The notes: a model not told the origin generated them from the letters alone. DNA of 64,000 nt from Acinetobacter sp. TR3 (GCF_027105055.1 NZ_CP114264.1:2666001-2730000); one strand, 5' to 3'. Positions 31,205 to 42,237 are shown, numbered from the stretch's first letter. Program-made: numbers and translations.

Positions 31205-31233
31205 TTACATTGAGTAAAGTAGCAATGTAATAT
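31205..31233 (+). promoter_or_regulatory. Probable trxA promoter containing an inverted repeat
   Basis: TTACAT, a 17-base spacer and TAATAT make a plausible sigma-70 promoter 55-83 bases before trxA. A perfect inverted repeat TTACATTG...CAATGTAA (31205-31212, 31223-31230) starts at the -35 element and runs into the -10 element, so it could be a regulator site. Confidence 0.45.
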
Positions 31234-31287
31234 TCATGCTGATGATGAACGAATTTGCACTTTATTTATTAAATTTGGAGTAACCTT

Positions 31288-31614
31288 ATGTCTGCGACTA
31301 TTGTTAATACAACTGATGAAAACTTCCAAGCAGATGTTTTAGATGCTGAAACTCCTGTACTTGTTGACTTCTGGGCTGGCTGGTGTGCACCATGTAAAGC
31401 CATTGCACCAGTGCTAGAAGACCTTTCAAATGAATATGCAGGAAAAGTCAAAATCGTTAAAGTTGACGTGACTGCATGTGAAGACACTGCTGTGAAGTAC
31501 AACATTCGTAACATTCCAGCATTATTAATGTTTAAAAATGGCGAAGTTGTTGCTCAACAAGTCGGTGCAGCACCTCGTTCTAAACTTGCAGCATTTATTG
31601 ATCAAAATATCTAA
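31288..31614 (+). CDS. trxA: Thioredoxin
   Basis: This is a 108-residue thioredoxin, the cytoplasmic dithiol reductant for ribonucleotide reductase, methionine sulfoxide reductases and peroxiredoxins. The redox motif is WCAPCK at residues 32-37 within DFWAGWCAPCKAIAPVLED, and the cis-proline loop RNIPALLMFKNG is present. The ATG at 31288 follows TTTGGAG. It is followed by rho, a conserved neighbour order in many gammaproteobacteria. Confidence 0.97.
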   Translation: MSATIVNTTDENFQADVLDAETPVLVDFWAGWCAPCKAIAPVLEDLSNEYAGKVKIVKVDVTACEDTAVKYNIRNIPALLMFKNGEVVAQQVGAAPRSKLAAFIDQNI

Positions 31615-31940
31615 TGAGATTTTGACCGTATAAATAAGAGAAATACGTCTAAATTAAGCGACGTATTTCTCAGTAAAAATTGACAAATTTCTTAGTTTCG
31701 CTTATATTCTTGGATCAAGAAGCTTTGAATGGAATCTACTTCATCGCGTTTCTTGCAAGACACAAACATAAGATCGCCGCTCGGCAATAATAATTGTTTT
31801 CACATTTCTCTCTGAAACAATGAACCAGACTACTGAATTGTGGTTGTGTAACTATGCAATTACATCAGCATGTATGTATGCGGTCGATTTTTTATTCTTT
31901 CCAAACACTCCTCCACTTATTCCATTCTGTCTGACCACTT
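31615..31940 (+). other. trxA-rho intergenic region with a 12-bp inverted repeat
   Basis: This is 326 bases without a gene. At 31638-31671 a perfect 12-bp inverted repeat (GAGAAATACGTC / GACGTATTTCTC, 10-base loop) follows trxA. It lacks a T tract, so it is a weak terminator or a processing or stability hairpin. The remainder is the rho leader, in which I see no further clear element. Confidence 0.5.
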
Positions 31941-33209
31941 ATGAACTTAACTGAACTCAAGAAAAAACCCATTGGCGAACTCATTAAAATTGCGGAGTTT
32001 ATGGGCCTTGAAGGCATGGCACGTAACCGTAAACAAGATATTATTTTTGCCATTTTAAAACGCCATGCCATGAATGGCGAAGAAATTTTTGGTGATGGTG
32101 TTCTCGAAATTCTTTCAGATGGTTTTGGCTTTTTACGCTCTGCTGCTGGTTCATATTTAGCAGGACCAGATGATATCTATGTCAGCCCATCTCAAATTCG
32201 CCGTTTTAACTTACGCACAGGCGATACTATTACAGGTACTATTCGTCCACCAAAAGAAGGCGAACGTTACTTTGCATTACTAAAAGTTAATCAAATTAAC
32301 TATGACACACCTGAGAACTCGCGTAATAAAATTTTATTCGAGAACTTAACCCCTCTCTTCCCAACAGAACAACTGATTATGGAATTGGGCAACGGTACAA
32401 CTGAAGATCTCACAGCTCGTGTGGTCGATTTGGTTGCTCCGATTGGTAAAGGTCAACGTTCTATTATTGTTGCACCGCCTAAAGCGGGTAAAACAATGCT
32501 ATTACAAAACATTGCTCAATCCATTGTGCGTAATAATCCCGAAGTGTTCTTAATCGTACTTTTGATTGATGAACGCCCTGAAGAAGTTACAGAAATGGAA
32601 CGTACTGTTCGCGGTGAAGTTGTGGCATCCACATTTGATGAAGCACCTGCTCGCCATGTTCAGGTTGCAGAAATGGTGATTGAGAAAGCAAAACGTTTAG
32701 TTGAGCATAAAAAAGACGTTGTGATTTTACTTGACTCAATTACTCGTCTTGCGCGTGCCTACAACACTGTGATCCCATCATCAGGTAAGGTATTAACCGG
32801 TGGTGTGGATGCTCATGCATTAGAACGCCCTAAACGTTTCTTCGGTGCTGCACGTAACATCGAAGAAGGTGGTTCTCTAACCATTATTTCAACTGCTTTG
32901 ATCGAAACAGGCAGTAAAATGGATGACGTGATTTACGAAGAATTTAAAGGTACAGGTAACCAAGAAATTACACTTGATCGCCGTATTGCAGAGAAACGTG
33001 TATTCCCTGCAATGAATATCAAAAAATCTGGAACTCGTCGTGAAGAGCGCCTAATGGGTGAAGAAAATTTACGCAAAGTTTGGATTTTACGCAAATTGCT
33101 TCACCCTATGGATGAACTTGCTGCAATGGAATTCTTATTAGATCGTATGAAGGAAACCAAAACTAATGATGACTTCTTTGATCAAATGAAACGTAAAGCA
33201 TCTACATAA
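31941..33209 (+). CDS. rho: Transcription termination factor Rho
   Basis: Rho is the hexameric RNA-dependent ATPase that ends transcription of untranslated RNA. At 422 residues it is the standard short form without insertion domain. The N-terminal helical and cold-shock RNA-binding domains ([17 protein letters not shown]) are followed by Walker [16 protein letters not shown], Walker B ([16 protein letters not shown]), the Q-loop [15 protein letters not shown] and the R-loop region [12 protein letters not shown] strong terminator follows. Confidence 0.97.
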   Translation: MNLTELKKKPIGELIKIAEFMGLEGMARNRKQDIIFAILKRHAMNGEEIFGDGVLEILSDGFGFLRSAAGSYLAGPDDIYVSPSQIRRFNLRTGDTITGTIRPPKEGERYFALLKVNQINYDTPENSRNKILFENLTPLFPTEQLIMELGNGTTEDLTARVVDLVAPIGKGQRSIIVAPPKAGKTMLLQNIAQSIVRNNPEVFLIVLLIDERPEEVTEMERTVRGEVVASTFDEAPARHVQVAEMVIEKAKRLVEHKKDVVILLDSITRLARAYNTVIPSSGKVLTGGVDAHALERPKRFFGAARNIEEGGSLTIISTALIETGSKMDDVIYEEFKGTGNQEITLDRRIAEKRVFPAMNIKKSGTRREERLMGEENLRKVWILRKLLHPMDELAAMEFLLDRMKETKTNDDFFDQMKRKAST

Positions 33210-33221
33210 GATTAGTGGATT

Positions 33222-33250
33222 AAAAAGGCTACTTTTATGGTAGCCTTTTT
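33222..33250 (+). terminator. rho terminator
   Basis: An 11-bp stem (AAAAAGGCTAC / GTAGCCTTTTT) with a 7-base loop lies 12 bases after the rho stop and runs into T residues. Confidence 0.9.
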
Positions 33251-33601
33251 TATTTGGTTGACAAACTTACATAATATTTACAGATTATTTTAAAATTCCA
33301 ATAAAACAATAAACCATTGTTTTTAATAAATTTAAAATTAATTCCAATGATAAAAACCATAAAATACCGATTTTAATCTTAATTTCCATAGTTTTTTTCT
33401 ATCAAAAAATAGCCAAATTCTGCCCATTTTTGTTGTTTTGTTGGACAGAACAGTAGTAATTCATGATCTGCTTTGATAGGATAGCGACAGACCAGTTAGG
33501 CTGCTCCCTGCGTTGTTACCTAAAGCGTTTAGGAATAATAAAAGCACAAACAGACTAACTCTAGGTTTTTTTTAATCTCACAATTTTATGAGAGTGATGC
33601 C
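33251..33601 (+). other. Intergenic region and leader of the small lipoprotein gene
   Basis: These 350 bases have no gene. The first half is very AT-rich. The second half changes composition and holds a perfect hairpin CCTAAA-GCG-TTTAGG at 33519-33533, about 70 bases before the lipoprotein start. This suggests a structured 5' leader or a small RNA; I cannot decide between these from the sequence. Confidence 0.4.
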
Positions 33602-33853
33602 ATGTTATTCAAAAAATTCGCTGTTGCTGCTGCTATTGCTACTACTTTAGCTTTCGTTGGTTGCTCTAAGAAAGAAGAAGCTCCTGCTGCTGATGCTAAC
33701 GCTGCTGCTTCTGAAGCTGTAGCTGCTGCTTCTGAAGCTACTACTGCTGTTGAAGCTGCTGCTTCTGACGTTGCTGCTGCTGCTTCTGACGTTGCTGCTG
33801 CTGCTTCTGACGTTGCTGCTTCTGAAGCTGCTCCAGCTTCTGCTGCTCAATAA
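33602..33853 (+). CDS. Small alanine-rich lipoprotein with heptad repeats
   Basis: This 83-residue protein has a lipoprotein signal ending in lipobox AFVGC (Cys at residue 21), then SKKEEAPA, then a long low-complexity region of almost only Ala, Ser, Asp, Glu and Val. The core is a heptad repeat, SDVAAAA, three times in tandem, encoded by three near-identical 21-bp units around 33760-33825. An alanine-zipper coiled coil is likely, as in Lpp-type lipoproteins, but there is no C-terminal Lys for peptidoglycan attachment. Alanine is coded almost only by GCT, a sign of high expression. The location should be outer or inner membrane; residue 2 after Cys is Ser, which in E. coli favours the outer membrane. 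Confidence 0.8.
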   Translation: MLFKKFAVAAAIATTLAFVGCSKKEEAPAADANAAASEAVAAASEATTAVEAAASDVAAAASDVAAAASDVAASEAAPASAAQ

Positions 33854-33873
33854 TCTAATATTTTTAGATTATC

Positions 33874-33904
33874 AAAAAGAGAACCTTTATAGGTTCTCTT
33901 TTTT
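33874..33904 (+). terminator. Terminator of the small lipoprotein gene
   Basis: The stem AAAAAGAGAACC / GGTTCTCTTTTT with a 6-base loop and six T follows 20 bases after the stop. It also faces the convergent ihfA gene and may work both ways. Confidence 0.88.
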
Positions 33905-33951
33905 ACGCCTAGATTTTTAATCAAATAAAAATATCACTATAAAAAAGCAGA

Positions 33952-34248
33952 TCAATCGATCTGCTCATTTCCAACGCGCTGTCTAAATTTTTGACCTGCT
34001 CTAAACGTAACCACTCGGCGGGCAGAAATCGGAATTTCTTCACCCGTTTTTGGATTGCGTCCTGGACGCTCACGTTTATCACGTAATTCAAAATTACCGA
34101 AACCAGAAAGTTTGACTTGTTCACCCGCAATTAATGCTTGGCTAATTTCATCAAAAAATAGCTCGACCATCTGTTTTGCTTCACGGCGATTTAAGCTAGT
34201 AAGCTCACTTAAATGGTCCGCCATCTCTGCTTTTGTTAATGCTGTCAT
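33952..34248 (-). CDS. ihfA: Integration host factor subunit alpha
   Basis: IhfA is one half of the IHF heterodimer that bends DNA in replication, recombination and transcription. The 98-residue product contains [31 protein letters not shown] and the beta-arm signature [32 protein letters not shown] (seen in pieces), including the intercalating Pro in GRNPKTG. Its ATG overlaps the pheT stop by four bases (ATGA), so it is translationally coupled, the same order as in E. coli. Confidence 0.96.
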   Translation of the reverse strand: MTALTKAEMADHLSELTSLNRREAKQMVELFFDEISQALIAGEQVKLSGFGNFELRDKRERPGRNPKTGEEIPISARRVVTFRAGQKFRQRVGNEQID

Positions 34249-36626
34249 GAGGCCCTCAATGTCGCTTGGTAAGTGTCTTCCAACACTTGAATAATGTTAT
34301 CCATACCAGATTTAATTTCAGCATCTTCAAGCGTACGAGTTGGGTGTTGCCACAACACTGCAAAAGCTAAAGAGCGTTTGCCTTGTTCAACCCCTTGCCC
34401 CGTATACACATCGAACAACCATGTAGAGTCGAGTAACTCTCCACCAGTTTGCTCAATTAACCGCTGAATATCTCTTACCTCAATATTATCAGAGATTAAA
34501 AGCGCAATATCACGTCTAACCGATGGAAAACGTGATAATTCTGTAAAATTAGATACATAAGATTGCAAAACCGCCTGTTGATCTAGCTCAGCAACCCAAG
34601 TTATGCCTAAATCAAGTTCATTTTCCAAAGATGGATGTAAGCGACCGAGATAACCAATCGATTGTCCATTGACTAGAATTTCAGCTGATTGACCTGGATG
34701 TAGCCACGCACGTTCAGTACGAACAAATTCAACATTCACACGACCCGCAGCTAAAACCTCCTCAATCTCACCTTTGAAATCAAAGAAATCCATTGCTTGA
34801 GGTTTCACATGCCAAGATTCTGGTGTACGAGAACCAACGGCAATCAGTGCCAAAGTTGGAATTTGCTGAAGATCATGAATACTTTGCGCATTCTGATAAT
34901 CAAAACGCAAGCCCAACTCAAAGAAACGTACACGCTGCTGTTGACGATTGAGATTGTACTGTACACAAGGAATCAAACTCGATAACAAGGTACTACGCAT
35001 TGCTGCCAAATCACTTGAAATTGGATTGGCAAGCATTAATGGTTGTACATTTGGATTCAACTGCTTTTCAAGTTTTGCATCAGCAAAGCTAAAGCTGATT
35101 GCTTCTTGATAACCCAATGTCGCAACAGTTTGACGTAATTGTGCAACTTCAAAACGGTCTTGATACTTTTCTAATTGCACATCAATTTTTGGCAAACTGA
35201 TTTGAATATTGTCATAGCCGTGAATACGTGCAACTTCTTCAATCAGGTCTTGATAGATTGCCATATCATAACGATGTGATGGTGGGACAACACTCCACTC
35301 TCCTTCAGCTTTGGTTTCCACCACACAGCCCAACCGTGTTAACGCATCCGCAATAAAATCACCAGCAACTGGATAGCCCAACAATTGGTCTACTTGTGCT
35401 TGTTTTAATGCAATCGCTTCACGCTTCGGCAATAAAGCCTCTTGCTCAGCAACCGTAATTGGACCAAACTCACCACCAGCAAAGGCTTGAATCAGCTCAG
35501 AAGCACGGTGCATGGCGATCATTGGCAATTCAAAGTCTACACCACGTTCGTAGCGCTGTGATGAGTCAGTATGCAAACCAAAACGACGAGCACGTCCTGC
35601 AATAGCTAAAGGTGCAAAGAATGCGCTTTCAAGGAAGATATCTTGAGTTTCATCCGTTACCGATGAATCCAACCCACCCATAATCCCTGCAATCGCCAAT
35701 AGTTTTTGATCATCGGCAATAACCATGATGTCATCTTGCAATTCAACTTCTTGATCGTTGAGCAAAGTCAGTTTTTCTTGTGGCTGCGCTTGACGGACTT
35801 GAATCGAACCTTCGATTTTTGCCAAATCAAAGGCATGCATCGGTTGACCAAGCTCGAGTAATACATAGTTGGTAATATCCACCAAAATACTATGCGTACG
35901 GATGCCTGAGCGTGCCAATGCCTGTTCCATCCATTCAGGTGTCGGCGCTTTCACATTGACATGTTTAACGATACGACCTAAATAACGTGGTGTACCTTCT
36001 GTGCTGATGTTGACCACTTTCTCATCAGAAATATTGGCTGCAATGGGCTGAATCTTCGGCTCATTCACTTCAAGCTGGTTAATCACTGCGATTTCACGCG
36101 CAATCCCGCGGATACTAAAGCAGTCACCACGGTTTGGCGTGATACTGATGTCAATCACATTGTCATCAAGTTTTAAATATTCACGAATATTCATTCCCAC
36201 TGGTGCATCAGCAGGCAACTCTAACAAACCATCAATTTTGTCTTCTAAATCAATTTCAGAAGCACCGCAGAGCATACCTTGTGATTCAACACCACGGAGC
36301 TTGCCTTTTTTAATTTTGAAATCGCCTGGCAATACTGCACCGATCGTTGCAACAGGAGCTTTCATGCCCACACGAACATTTGGCGCACCACATACAATCT
36401 GTAAGGGTTCACCTGAACCAATATTAATCGTGGTCACACGTAAACGATCTGCATCTGGGTGTTGTTCAACTGTGAGCACTTCACCGACAACTACACCTGT
36501 AAATGGTTTTGCAACAGGTGCTAACTCATCAACTTCCAAACCCAACATGGTTAATTGATCAGACAATGTATCGCTATCAATGGCTGGGTTTACCCAGCTG
36601 CGCAACCAATTTTCACTAATTTTCAT
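34245..36626 (-). CDS. pheT: Phenylalanyl-tRNA synthetase beta subunit
   Basis: This is the 793-residue beta chain of the (alpha-beta)2 class II synthetase. It contains the N-terminal tRNA-binding OB fold ([27 protein letters not shown]), the B3/B4 editing domain, the B5 domain ([21 protein letters not shown] precedes it) and the C-terminal ferredoxin-like anticodon domain ([15 protein letters not shown]). The gene lies between pheS (33-base gap) and ihfA (4-base overlap). Confidence 0.97.
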   Translation of the reverse strand: MKISENWLRSWVNPAIDSDTLSDQLTMLGLEVDELAPVAKPFTGVVVGEVLTVEQHPDADRLRVTTINIGSGEPLQIVCGAPNVRVGMKAPVATIGAVLPGDFKIKKGKLRGVESQGMLCGASEIDLEDKIDGLLELPADAPVGMNIREYLKLDDNVIDISITPNRGDCFSIRGIAREIAVINQLEVNEPKIQPIAANISDEKVVNISTEGTPRYLGRIVKHVNVKAPTPEWMEQALARSGIRTHSILVDITNYVLLELGQPMHAFDLAKIEGSIQVRQAQPQEKLTLLNDQEVELQDDIMVIADDQKLLAIAGIMGGLDSSVTDETQDIFLESAFFAPLAIAGRARRFGLHTDSSQRYERGVDFELPMIAMHRASELIQAFAGGEFGPITVAEQEALLPKREAIALKQAQVDQLLGYPVAGDFIADALTRLGCVVETKAEGEWSVVPPSHRYDMAIYQDLIEEVARIHGYDNIQISLPKIDVQLEKYQDRFEVAQLRQTVATLGYQEAISFSFADAKLEKQLNPNVQPLMLANPISSDLAAMRSTLLSSLIPCVQYNLNRQQQRVRFFELGLRFDYQNAQSIHDLQQIPTLALIAVGSRTPESWHVKPQAMDFFDFKGEIEEVLAAGRVNVEFVRTERAWLHPGQSAEILVNGQSIGYLGRLHPSLENELDLGITWVAELDQQAVLQSYVSNFTELSRFPSVRRDIALLISDNIEVRDIQRLIEQTGGELLDSTWLFDVYTGQGVEQGKRSLAFAVLWQHPTRTLEDAEIKSGMDNIIQVLEDTYQATLRAS

Positions 36627-36659
36627 GTGTATAAACCTTCTTTAATCCTGAAAAACTGT

Positions 36660-37682
<1,023 letters not shown>

Positions 37683-37870
37683 CTATAGTTTATCAGCTTT
37701 TTACCAGTTTGATGAAAATAAACAGCGGTTTAAATAGCGTACTTTTGAAAATATAGATGCAAAAATAAAACAACAAGATACCTAAGCAGATCAACTAAAA
37801 TTTCTGAAAATTACTCAACAATTGAATAAAATGTATAAGATACCGATATCGTCAATGAGAAAGAATAACG

Positions 37871-38872
37871 ATGGCGCTTGATCAAATCTGGAAACAACAG
37901 CTTACATTAGTGACTTATGGCAATGAGTTTCTTGCAGGTGAACTCAATTTTAGCCGCTGGATTGAACATCCAATTTTCAATCAAAATCGACTGATTTTTA
38001 GAGACTTACTGTCTCAACATCTATTGGCACAACATTTCCAGATTTGGCTTGAAGGCCTAAAAAAACAAGGCGTTAAAAAACTCAGCCTGCATTTATCTAG
38101 CGTACTTAATGATGAGCAAAATCCAAATGCTAACGTAGAGCTGCTTCCTTTTGCGCATTTTATTGTGAGCCATCAAGGCAATAAAAAAACCGCATGGATT
38201 TGTGGACTTGAACTTGCAGAGTGGTACAACAGTGATAATGAGTTTGAAGCTCCACTTTCTCAATGCACAACGCTCCGCGAAGAAAGCTTTTGGCGTTATG
38301 AGTTGAATGATAAATTCGCTAAAAAAATTGATGCTGACTTACAGAAGGTAAATTGGAATCAGGTTGCCATTTTCTTGGAGAAAGAACTGTTCGATAGTAA
38401 ATATGCTGAACATTTTCCAGAGCCAGAACAACAAGATTTGCCTTTTTATGGTTATGAAGCTGATCTTACACATCTTTCTAGCCAACAATTAGCATTGATT
38501 CCAACAGATTATCCAGCAGATTGTGCACATCGATTATTACATCGCACACAAGCATTAACTGATTATTTAGAACAACAAAGAAAGCATCCTTATACGGCTA
38601 CAGGTGAGTTAATTAGCCCTGAAGAACAGATCAATCTCCGTAATTTTTCACAAAAAACTGATGACTTATTTGCAAAGCTGATTGTAAAAACCGCAAATCA
38701 CTACCAAACGGCTCAACTTACGGCAGAAGAACCTGAAATCATTGACCGAACCATGGAAATTCCACATCAGATTGATAAGTCCCCCCATCATATAGTAGGT
38801 GCGTCTGGCGTAATTAAATTGATTATATTAACCGTGATTATTTGTTTGGTTGCTTATTATTTTGGGCTATAA
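37871..38872 (+). CDS. Unrecognised tail-anchored protein
   Basis: The 333-residue product is soluble in its first 300 residues and ends in a single hydrophobic segment (VIKLIILTVIICLVAYYFGL), the pattern of a C-terminal membrane anchor with the main part in the cytoplasm. No motif is recognised. Trp- and His-rich patches occur in the N-terminal third, and residues 190-260 include a long helical stretch. The start ATG at 37871 follows GAGAAAGAA. It may share a transcript with the next membrane protein 112 bases downstream. Confidence 0.7.
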   Translation: MALDQIWKQQLTLVTYGNEFLAGELNFSRWIEHPIFNQNRLIFRDLLSQHLLAQHFQIWLEGLKKQGVKKLSLHLSSVLNDEQNPNANVELLPFAHFIVSHQGNKKTAWICGLELAEWYNSDNEFEAPLSQCTTLREESFWRYELNDKFAKKIDADLQKVNWNQVAIFLEKELFDSKYAEHFPEPEQQDLPFYGYEADLTHLSSQQLALIPTDYPADCAHRLLHRTQALTDYLEQQRKHPYTATGELISPEEQINLRNFSQKTDDLFAKLIVKTANHYQTAQLTAEEPEIIDRTMEIPHQIDKSPHHIVGASGVIKLIILTVIICLVAYYFGL

Positions 38873-38984
38873 CGCTTCATAAATTAAATACTCTATTCGT
38901 CATCCAAAACTTTTGTCTATATTATAAAGTTTATTTTACGCTATGATTTACTTGACTAAAAATAAAATGAGAGGAAAAATACGA

Positions 38985-40121
38985 ATGGAGTTTTCGATTT
39001 TTAAGCGTAATAAAATAATTGGTGCACCTAGTTTAGCTATACTTATCTACATCGTATTTACACTTTTTATTTTCCCATTTTTCACTTGGTTTACAAAAAG
39101 CCATCTCCCCTTAAGCATTCATACAATATGGCAATATATCGCTTATACTTTACAGCACTTTCCGATAAATAAAAAACAGGAAAATGATATTCAATTTATT
39201 GCGATCTTATTGATGTTATACTTCATGTTTTTGCTCATTTTTCCTTATATCAAGTTAGTCGTTACGCCTGAAAAAATATTTTATCGTTTATTTAAGATAC
39301 CCATCATAACCCTTATTAAGAGAGAACATGTAGAATATACTCAAATCGCGAAAATCACACTAGACTTGAGTAAAACTAGAAAGTTTTTATTTAAAAATCA
39401 AATACCCAAACAACCAGAACTGTATTTTTTTCCATTGAGAAATTTGCAAAATGTTCTTGACCTCAAGCTATTCAATCAAGAACAGCAACAAGATTTTTTG
39501 ATGCTACTCAAGCAATTTTATAATTTCAAATCAGAACCAGTAGAAATTCAGCTTACACTGAAGGAATTACAAAAACTGACTTCACAACAATATCAAACCA
39601 ATATTAGCCCTCGTATTGCTTATATACTTATTAGTTGCATTCCAATTGGAGCAATTGGAATGTATTTGACTGCAAATTCACCTTTTTTCTTTATTAACAA
39701 TTACCCGAACGTATTACTTCTAACTACTATTTTTATTCCCCTTTTCATTTTTAGCTTTATTTGGATTTATCAAGATATTAAGACCCTTGCTTTCTTTGGT
39801 GCATTGTTATCAAGTTTTATTGTTACAATCGCAAGTTATTTTTTCTTACTTCCTGTTCTCCATGGCTATTACACTCAAAACTTTGGAAAATCTATTGAAT
39901 TTAAAGCAAAGTTAATTGAAATCAATCCTAGAGAACAAGTTTGGCAGCCCTTAAATGGTAAAGATAAATTTTATATCAGCAAAAAACATCCCTATTATAA
40001 TAATCAACTTGAATTAAATCAGGATTACAATTTTCCTGCTCATTATCATTGGCATACTTATACCATTAATGAAAAGGTCTTTTTAACACTCTTACCCATT
40101 CAAAATAAAAAAGACCGCTAA
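38985..40121 (+). CDS. Unrecognised multi-spanning membrane protein
   Basis: From the ATG at 38985 (MEFSIFKRNK), which has GAGAGGA ten bases upstream, the product is 378 residues. The open frame extends to 38943 but that part contains the ribosome binding site. Two hydrophobic segments near the N-terminus (about residues 13-35 and 60-85) are followed by a soluble domain (about 90-195), then three membrane segments (about 200-305) and a short C-terminal part with KFYISKKHPYYNNQ. No family is recognised. The coding sequence is more AT-rich than its neighbours. Its 3' end overlaps the terminator of the convergent rplT gene. Confidence 0.7.
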   Translation: MEFSIFKRNKIIGAPSLAILIYIVFTLFIFPFFTWFTKSHLPLSIHTIWQYIAYTLQHFPINKKQENDIQFIAILLMLYFMFLLIFPYIKLVVTPEKIFYRLFKIPIITLIKREHVEYTQIAKITLDLSKTRKFLFKNQIPKQPELYFFPLRNLQNVLDLKLFNQEQQQDFLMLLKQFYNFKSEPVEIQLTLKELQKLTSQQYQTNISPRIAYILISCIPIGAIGMYLTANSPFFFINNYPNVLLLTTIFIPLFIFSFIWIYQDIKTLAFFGALLSSFIVTIASYFFLLPVLHGYYTQNFGKSIEFKAKLIEINPREQVWQPLNGKDKFYISKKHPYYNNQLELNQDYNFPAHYHWHTYTINEKVFLTLLPIQNKKDR

Positions 40122-40129
40122 AAAGCGGC
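40107..40129 (-). terminator. rpmI-rplT terminator
   Basis: On the minus strand the hairpin GGCCGCT-TTTT-AGCGGTC (one G-T pair) is followed by six T. It lies 20 bases after the rplT stop and within the last codons of the convergent gene. Confidence 0.75.
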
Positions 40130-40148
40130 CTTCTTTGAATCTCTAAGC

Positions 40149-40508
40149 TTATGCAGCTAATGCGCCTTTAGCTTTTTCAGCTAAAGCAGCAAATGCAACT
40201 GCATCATGCATAGCGATATCAGCTAATACGCGACGGTCGATGATCACTTGAGCTTTTTTCAAGCCATCGATCATACGGCTGTAAGACAAACCGTTAAGAC
40301 GAGCACCAGCATTGATACGCGCAATCCATAAAGCACGGAATTGACGTTTCTTTTGACGGCGGTCACGGTAAGCGTATTGACCAGCTTTGATTACCGCTTG
40401 GAACGCTACGCGGTAAACGCGTGAACGAGCACCATAGTAACCTTTAGCGCGAGCAAGAATTTTTTTGTGACGGCGATGAGCCACTACACCACGTTTTACA
40501 CGAGCCAT
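40149..40508 (-). CDS. rplT: 50S ribosomal protein L20
   Basis: This 119-residue L20 is a primary 23S rRNA-binding and assembly protein. Typical text is [29 protein letters not shown], then [23 protein letters not shown]. It follows rpmI by 11 bases. In E. coli L20 also represses translation of its own operon through a leader near rpmI; here that leader would have to lie in the 40715-40800 region. Confidence 0.98.
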   Translation of the reverse strand: MARVKRGVVAHRRHKKILARAKGYYGARSRVYRVAFQAVIKAGQYAYRDRRQKKRQFRALWIARINAGARLNGLSYSRMIDGLKKAQVIIDRRVLADIAMHDAVAFAALAEKAKGALAA

Positions 40509-40519
40509 TTATAATCTCC

Positions 40520-40714
40520 TTAGATGTATGGGCACATAGCACGAACTGATGCAACGTCACTTACGTGAACCATTACACAACCGCGCAATTGACGGATACG
40601 CTTAGCAGATTTTTTGGTCAAAATGTGGCGCTTGAATGCTTGTTTGCGCTTGAAACCGTTTGCAGTCGCTTTAAAGCGTTTAGCTGCACCACGGCGAGTT
40701 TTTAACTTAGCCAT
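40520..40714 (-). CDS. rpmI: 50S ribosomal protein L35
   Basis: This 64-residue L35 starts at the ATG at 40714 ([20 protein letters not shown]), preceded by AGAGG. The frame is open further upstream, but that part is not L35-like. The C-terminal [17 protein letters not shown] is conserved. It is co-transcribed with rplT but separated from infC by 3.6 kb. Confidence 0.97.
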   Translation of the reverse strand: MAKLKTRRGAAKRFKATANGFKRKQAFKRHILTKKSAKRIRQLRGCVMVHVSDVASVRAMCPYI

Positions 40715-40745
40715 AGTAACCTCTTTTGGGCACCTGTTCGGCTCG

Positions 40746-40761
40746 TTTGCACTATTGCAAA
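40746..40761 (-). promoter_or_regulatory. Hairpin in the rpmI leader
   Basis: A perfect 6-bp stem (TTTGCA / TGCAAA, 4-base loop) lies 32 bases before the rpmI start, next to a self-complementary ACCTGCAGGT. Because L20 controls rpmI translation through structured mRNA in other bacteria, this is a candidate autoregulatory leader. That role is inferred from position only. Confidence 0.35.
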
Positions 40762-40950
40762 TCGACCTGCAGGTAAGGAAGGCAGTATCATATAGCATCT
40801 GCCTTTAAAACGAAAGTAAAATGCTCATTTTTTAACAGCAACTACTTTATTTTTCTCAAACGTTATTTTCCATAACTAATTCTCAAATTATGAGAAAAAT
40901 CCACAAAATCAGCGCCTACAATAGAATCAAATTATTAAATCTTTATTCTT

Positions 40951-42203
40951 ATGAATATTCAGAATGATGCATTCGCCGCGTTACGGTATCGAGATTTCTC
41001 TATTGTGACCTTGAATCAATTTTGCTTAACACTGGCAATTTTAATTCAGGAAATTATTGTTGCTTATTCACTCTATCAAATCACTCGTGCCCCCTAACCT
41101 TAGGTTTTATTGGTCTGGCTGAAGCAATCCCATTTATCACGCTTTCTTTATGGGGTGGCTATTTTGCAGATAAACTGAATAAACAAAGCATTATGAAGGT
41201 CTGTTTATTCTTTTCCATTCCTTTACCTTTGGTTCTTTGGGCATTGTTCCATTTGCATGGCTTAGAAAAAATTGGTATTAGCACACTTTCTTGGGACATT
41301 TATGCTGTCATATTTGCCTTGGGTACTATTCGAGGTTTTTACAATCCATCAGCAACCTCACTCAAACCGTTTTTAATTCCACGCGAACTGTATGCCAATG
41401 GTGCCACTTGGACCACGATCGGCTGGCAAAGTGGTGTCATTATCGGGCCAATGTTGGGTGGCTTTATGTTGGCATTTTTGGGACGTGAAACGAGTCTTTT
41501 TGCAGTATCAGCATTATTGGCGATCTGCTTTATTTTGATTAATTGCTTACAGAAACGTACATTCCCAAAAATGGAAGCTGAGAATGTCTTACAAAGCCTG
41601 ACCGATGGTTTTCGCTTTATTTGGAAAACCAAAATTGTTTTATGGGCAATCTCACTAGACTTGGTATCGGTACTCTTTGGTGGTGTAATTGCTCTGTTGC
41701 CCATTTTTGCCGAAGAAATCTTAAAGGTTGGCCCTGAAGGTTTAGGTTATCTACGCGCCGCCCCTTCGATCGGCGCACTCGTCACCATGATTGTCCTGAC
41801 CAAGTTCCCGCCTATGCACCACGCTTGGCGAAATATGCTCTTGGCAGTGGCTGGTTTTGGTATTTTTACAATTTTATTCGCTTTTTCAAACAATATATGG
41901 CTGTCACTGTTTGCACTAATGATGACTGGTGCATGTGACAGTGTTTCAGTGGTAATTCGCCAAACTGTATTGCAAATTTTCCCGCCTGAAAATATTCGAG
42001 GTCGAGTTGCAGCAGTGAATGGTATGTTCGTTTCATCGAGTAATGAACTCGGCGCGTTTGAATCTGGTCTTGCAGCTAAATATCTTGGGACAATCACCGC
42101 AACTATATTTGGTGGTTGTATGACGCTTGCAGTTGTAAGTTACTGTTGGTTTAAAACCAGCAATTTATTTAAAGTCGATATTACTAAAGGTACTGATCAT
42201 TAA
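40951..42203 (+). pseudogene. Major facilitator superfamily transporter, frameshifted
   Basis: From the ATG at 40951 (MNIQNDAFAALRYRDFSIV) the frame runs about 48 codons to ITRAP and then a TAA. If the five-C run at 41090-41094 had one more C the protein continues as APLTLGFIGLAEAIPFITLSLWGGYFADKLNKQ and on to 42203 without break, giving about 417 residues. That is a normal 12-helix MFS exporter with a loop A motif GYFADKLNK and RGRVAAVNGM near the C-terminal half. The long open frame beginning at 41022 is only the downstream part in a chance extension. The gene is either inactivated by one deletion or the run was miscalled. The substrate is unknown. Confidence 0.8.
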
Positions 42204-42210
42204 GTATTTT

Positions 42211-42231
42211 GGGAAAGGCTAAATCTTTCCC
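42211..42231. terminator. Bidirectional terminator between MFS gene and YqaA-like gene
   Basis: GGGAAAG / CTTTCCC with a 7-base loop lies between two convergent genes and is followed by TTATTTTTA. Confidence 0.65.
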
Positions 42232-42237
42232 TTATTT

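Noticed and set aside
33754..33830. Tandem repeats as a possible CRISPR array
   Set aside because: The units are directly adjacent without spacers, in frame, and encode heptads.
33647..33850. Ser/Arg-rich frame opposite the small lipoprotein
   Set aside because: It mirrors the alanine codon repeats of the real gene and has no ribosome binding site.
40520..40798. Extended 92-residue L35
   Set aside because: L35 is 64-65 residues and begins MAKLKTRRG at 40714 with its own ribosome binding site; the extension is leader RNA.
41022..42203. MFS gene with an alternative N-terminus beginning at 41022
   Set aside because: The first ~25 residues of that frame are unlike any transporter. The family-like N-terminus is in another frame from 40951.
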